Shown: positions 60,595-64,000 of the stretch, piece by piece
How positions within the stretch are numbered: position 1 is the first letter of the stretch
Layout of the letters: every line of letters starts with the position of its first letter
The notes under the pieces: generated by a model
What the model saw: the letters and a program-made list of their open reading frames with translations, nothing else
Told to the model about the DNA's origin: nothing
The model's database searches: none
Position numbers and translations under genes: made by a program
Assembly (NCBI GenBank): GCA_017562135.1
Contig: QEYB01001355.1
Location: 62,001-126,000 of the forward strand
Direction of reading: 5' to 3'
DNA: 64,000 nucleotides
From: Dipylidium caninum
Taxonomy: Eukaryota > Platyhelminthes > Cestoda > Cyclophyllidea > Dipylidiidae

Positions 60595-63500
60595 ACTACT
60601 TGTGGTTGTTTCTCTCCGAGGGCGTGGGTCGGTCTCCCTGGGCGATTAGGAGATCTTGTCTTTAAGCGGGTTGGGGTCCGGCTTGTTCGCGGCCCTGGTG
60701 ACGGCGGACGGCGGCGTCGTCCGTCCGCTGATCGTCTCTCGCCTGTGAGGTTCGTCGAGGTGGTCGGCGTCGTGTTTCCGACGCTGGCGCGCAGTGAGCA
60801 CCGGTGTGTTCTTCGCCCCGGTTCCGCTCACCTCTGAGGTCGTCCGCGGACGCCGCGTGCAGCGGCGAGGGCGGATGATACGACCATGTCGCGTGACGGG
60901 TTAATCGGCGGTGATTAGCGAGAGGGGCGGCTCGACGATCCTCGCGACATCGACCCATTCTGCCCGTGAATCACCTCGTCCACGTCTCGAGTCACGGGTC
61001 AGGGGGTGACGACTCCGATGGTCAGTGACAGGGTGCCAGCGGGTTCAGGCGCCGCAGCGAGTCTCTGCCCGAGTGCGAGAGGGCACTCGTGGACCGGAGG
61101 CGCGGCGTGTTAGTGAGGCTTTTCACCGACCGCCGGTGCATGAGGCGGCGATGCAGAATGTTGGCCAAAATCTTCTACGAGGTAGACTTTAGGCGATGTC
61201 TGAGGGTAGGCTTAAAGATTGGGGTTCTGGGGCGCTGCCGCCACTCTTCCCCAAGACAATCAGCGGAGGACCGGCACACAAACGTTACTGAACCGGAAGG
61301 CTTGTGGGGTTTCGAGGCTTGTGGCAACACCTCAGCGACTTTATTCCACATCCAACGTGCTGGGTTTGAACGCAGCTAAGGTCAGACTCAGGGAGGCGTT
61401 GGAACGACAGGTTCCATCTACTCCACTGCACATCGAGACAGCGTTAGTCGTACCGACGAAAATCACGCCGACAATTATTACTCCGCTGACATATCGGGCG
61501 GAGGAGTCTCTAATTCCACGAAATAGATCGCCTTTTTTGGCTTTAAGGGGTTTATCTGGGGCTCCTAATGCCTGTGAATGATGCTGACGGGAATGTCATA
61601 AGTGCTCTGACGTGTTGGGAGTCTGCGGATTAAGCGCATTCCAGGAAACCTGCAAGCACACGATGCGTCATCGTGTGAGTCAGAGGGACGGGCAGATGCG
61701 TCAATGGGGGCGGATGCGCTGATTGGTTGACGGTGGCCTCGCAGGTTCGTAGACGTGAGCAGTTCAGCCTATCGAGAAGGGCGTTTGGGCCCGGTTAATC
61801 GGCCAATAGCAATTGCAAATTATCGCCGCACCATCTTATCAACAGAGGCTCCCAACCAAATTACTAGTAACATTATCAAGAGATGGGTTTTCCAGAAGTG
61901 GAAAATATCAAGATTTATTATTGTGGCAAATGATTCTTGGGCTTACCCACATGATGCATTTAATATTGCTCAAATTAGGGATAAAATGAAAAAAATTGTT
62001 TTTTTTGCAAATGAGCTATACAATGTTCGAATTACGGTCAATTGTTGTGGCCTTTTAGTGAGATGATAAAGTCTGTACTTCTGTGTGTTGCTCAAAGAGG
62101 CGAGATTGCGAGTGCGGTAGGATCCTCCGTAAAGAATGTAGATTTATATTAGACACGTATTTCCTAGCTTACATACTAAATAACAAATTATTATTTATGT
62201 TAAGAAAATGTTCCTAAAAGGCCTATTCAATCCAGAGAACAGTGAGTCAAATAAATTCCGGGAATAGCGCACTATTTCCATCTTAATAAAGAAATAATCC
62301 TTGTTACTTCTAATATTTCGATGATGCCCAGCCCAACCTTAAATATACTAAATCGAGTTCGGTTATTTTATTTCGCGTTCACCAAATAATGACGCGTAAA
62401 TGCAACATCCTCTGAAAACGCGTACAAGTATTAAGAAACAAAATTGAAATGCGTAAGTTCGTCACGCTTTTAAGGGAGGGATAAAACAAAGACACTGAAA
62501 CGTGAACAAATAGACGCGGCCATTAAGACTGCCGGAGGGGAATTTCATGGAGGCGGCTAAACACAACATCACAAGTCACGCAGGGTGAATGGTGAGCTGA
62601 TGAGAAGGATCCGAAGCGACATTAACTGGGTGCGAATCGTGGGTCCACGTTGAGGGAGCATCCTGACCGCCTCCGCCCGTCCGCATTGCCGTGGCACCTG
62701 GAGAGTGCGGAGATGCCGACCGCCGGCTGCGAGGTGGCGACGAAGGGGCGCCGAGCCGAGTTGTGCGACCAGAGCACTGCCGGGTGAGCGCCACGAGGGG
62801 GGTCTGAGCCACCACCTGCGAGGCACCCACCATGCGGGACCGAGGGCATCCGAGCCTCATGAGCGTCTGCGGGCCCGGCGAGCGCAGGGCGCGCCAGACC
62901 CGACCGCATCGTGGAAGAGGCCAGTCAACCGTTCGTTTCATCGCCGCTCCAACCGCGTAAGTTGCTTCCCCGACCGGGCGGAGTGGATGACCCCGGAGAC
63001 GTGCGCTCGAAGGGGTGAAAGGGCAGCGGGAGCGAGGACAGCGCACGGGGGAGGCACCCCTTGGCCACCCGCATACGCATTCGTTTGCTCGCCCAATCGT
63101 CCGCTGGGAGGCGGTGCGAGGGGCAGCAGCGCTCTGCCCGGCGACTGGTTCAGTGGAGGCGATGCGTGTCCAGACCTCACCAGCGTCGAGAAGGCATGTG
63201 AGTCGCCGAGTGGCGCGTCCGTTTGGACCATCTCGAGTGGAAAACAACAACGGCGACGGACAAATAAAAGTTCGTCAGCATTTACGACTTGCTGCCAACG
63301 TTTGAACAATGGCACAGAGGCCTTTTTGAGAAAAAACTGCCATTTTTAGAGGAAATAAGCATTCCGAAGTCTATCAGAATGTAATTTTGGTTATTTTGCT
63401 TTTTTGTTCTCTCAAAAAGCCGCAGTTTCGGAAGAGACACTAACAGTGCTAAGCCGGTGAAACGCCGGGTAGCCGCGGAGAAAGTGGGGAGACTTCGTGC

Positions 63501-64000
63501 TGCAGAGGAATGAGTCTGCGAGGAACAACTTAAGGCGCCACCGGGTCGTCGTGGCCCGTCAGGCTGGCGAGCGGCGTTGCGCGGTGCCACGGGGGCAGCG
63601 TTGCTTGCTTGGGACGCCGGCATCGCTGCGGCTTCGCCCGCTTGTCGAAAGGAGGGCGGAACGAACGGTCACTGCGCCTTCTCCGGGGCAAGTGACGACT
63701 CGGCGGAGGAGGCGAGGAGACGCGGAGGCAGGAGCGGGGGAGGTGGAGGCGCATCCGCTCCCTCCCACGGTCGCTCAACCACCGTCTGCCGTCGCGTCAG
63801 CTCGCCCGGCCAGGACACTCGAGGCCGATTTCCGCTTTCGAGGCATCTACTGCGCGCTGATGTCGTAGCACCGCCATGGCCGCTGAACAAACACTTTCCA
63901 GCCCAGAGCCAAGCGGACGAATTTTCCCCTGCGCGGGTGTGTTTGTGTGTGTGCGCGGAGCGGAGTACACACAGTCGTCGTCTTTAAATTTTCCTCCTCG
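60595..64000. other. Region downstream of H1
   Basis: No gene could be supported. A 120-codon plus-strand frame at 61219-61581 has balanced composition but begins at a non-ATG codon and has no recognisable domain. 61800-62560 is AT-rich. 62580-63950 is GC-rich, with overlapping long frames on both strands that look like compositional artefacts. A gene could continue beyond the window edge. Confidence 0.5.

Noticed and set aside
62576..63349. Overlapping frames of over 200 codons on both strands
   Set aside because: Both strands are open at once in GC-rich DNA, with no domain, so composition is the likely cause.

Overview
The window is animal nuclear DNA and most likely comes from a parasitic flatworm. 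The protein families are metazoan, coding exons are short and separated by many GT-AG introns, two genes contain very small introns (31, 37, 48 and 54 nt beside one of 73 nt), and an AG that could serve as a splice acceptor lies 2-12 nt before four of the start codons. The flatworm assignment is inference; the intron-rich animal assignment is secure. There are no bacterial, CRISPR, rRNA or recognisable tRNA features.

Layout. 1-3183: GC-rich, repeat-rich upstream DNA. 3184-21871 (+): a 17-exon kainate-type ionotropic glutamate receptor (GluK-A, 1046 aa). 25063-41942 (+): a second, tandem 17-exon kainate-type receptor (GluK-B, 1127 aa) with the same 16 intron positions and phases. 43123-50099 (+): TCF25/Nulp1/Rqc1 homologue (11 exons, 633 aa). 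50812-56854 (-): ERCC6/CSB-type SWI2/SNF2 ATPase (10 exons), convergent with TCF25 and carrying a one-base frameshift in this sequence. 59923-60537 (+): single-exon linker histone H1 with CCAAT boxes, a TATA box and a replication-dependent histone 3' stem-loop. 60595-64000: no gene recognised.

The two receptor genes arose by tandem duplication and should encode subunits of glutamate-gated cation channels. One exon (exon 14, ligand-binding lobe S2) is almost identical in DNA between them, which suggests recent gene conversion. They differ next to the pore Q/R site: Met-Gln-Lys in A and Met-Gln-Gln in B.

The most unusual feature is in GluK-B. A segment of about 0.9 kb holding intron 5 sequence plus most of exon 6 is repeated in inverted orientation in intron 11, and a third, partial copy in the original orientation lies in intron 14. 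The alternating copies bracket exons 7-11 (ligand-binding lobe S1) and then exons 12-14 (pore, M3 and S2), so the pre-mRNA could form long hairpins around functional modules. TCF25 (ribosome quality control), CSB (transcription-coupled repair) and H1 are unrelated housekeeping genes. Base composition switches inside TCF25 and ERCC6, with AT-rich 5' exons and GC-rich 3' exons.
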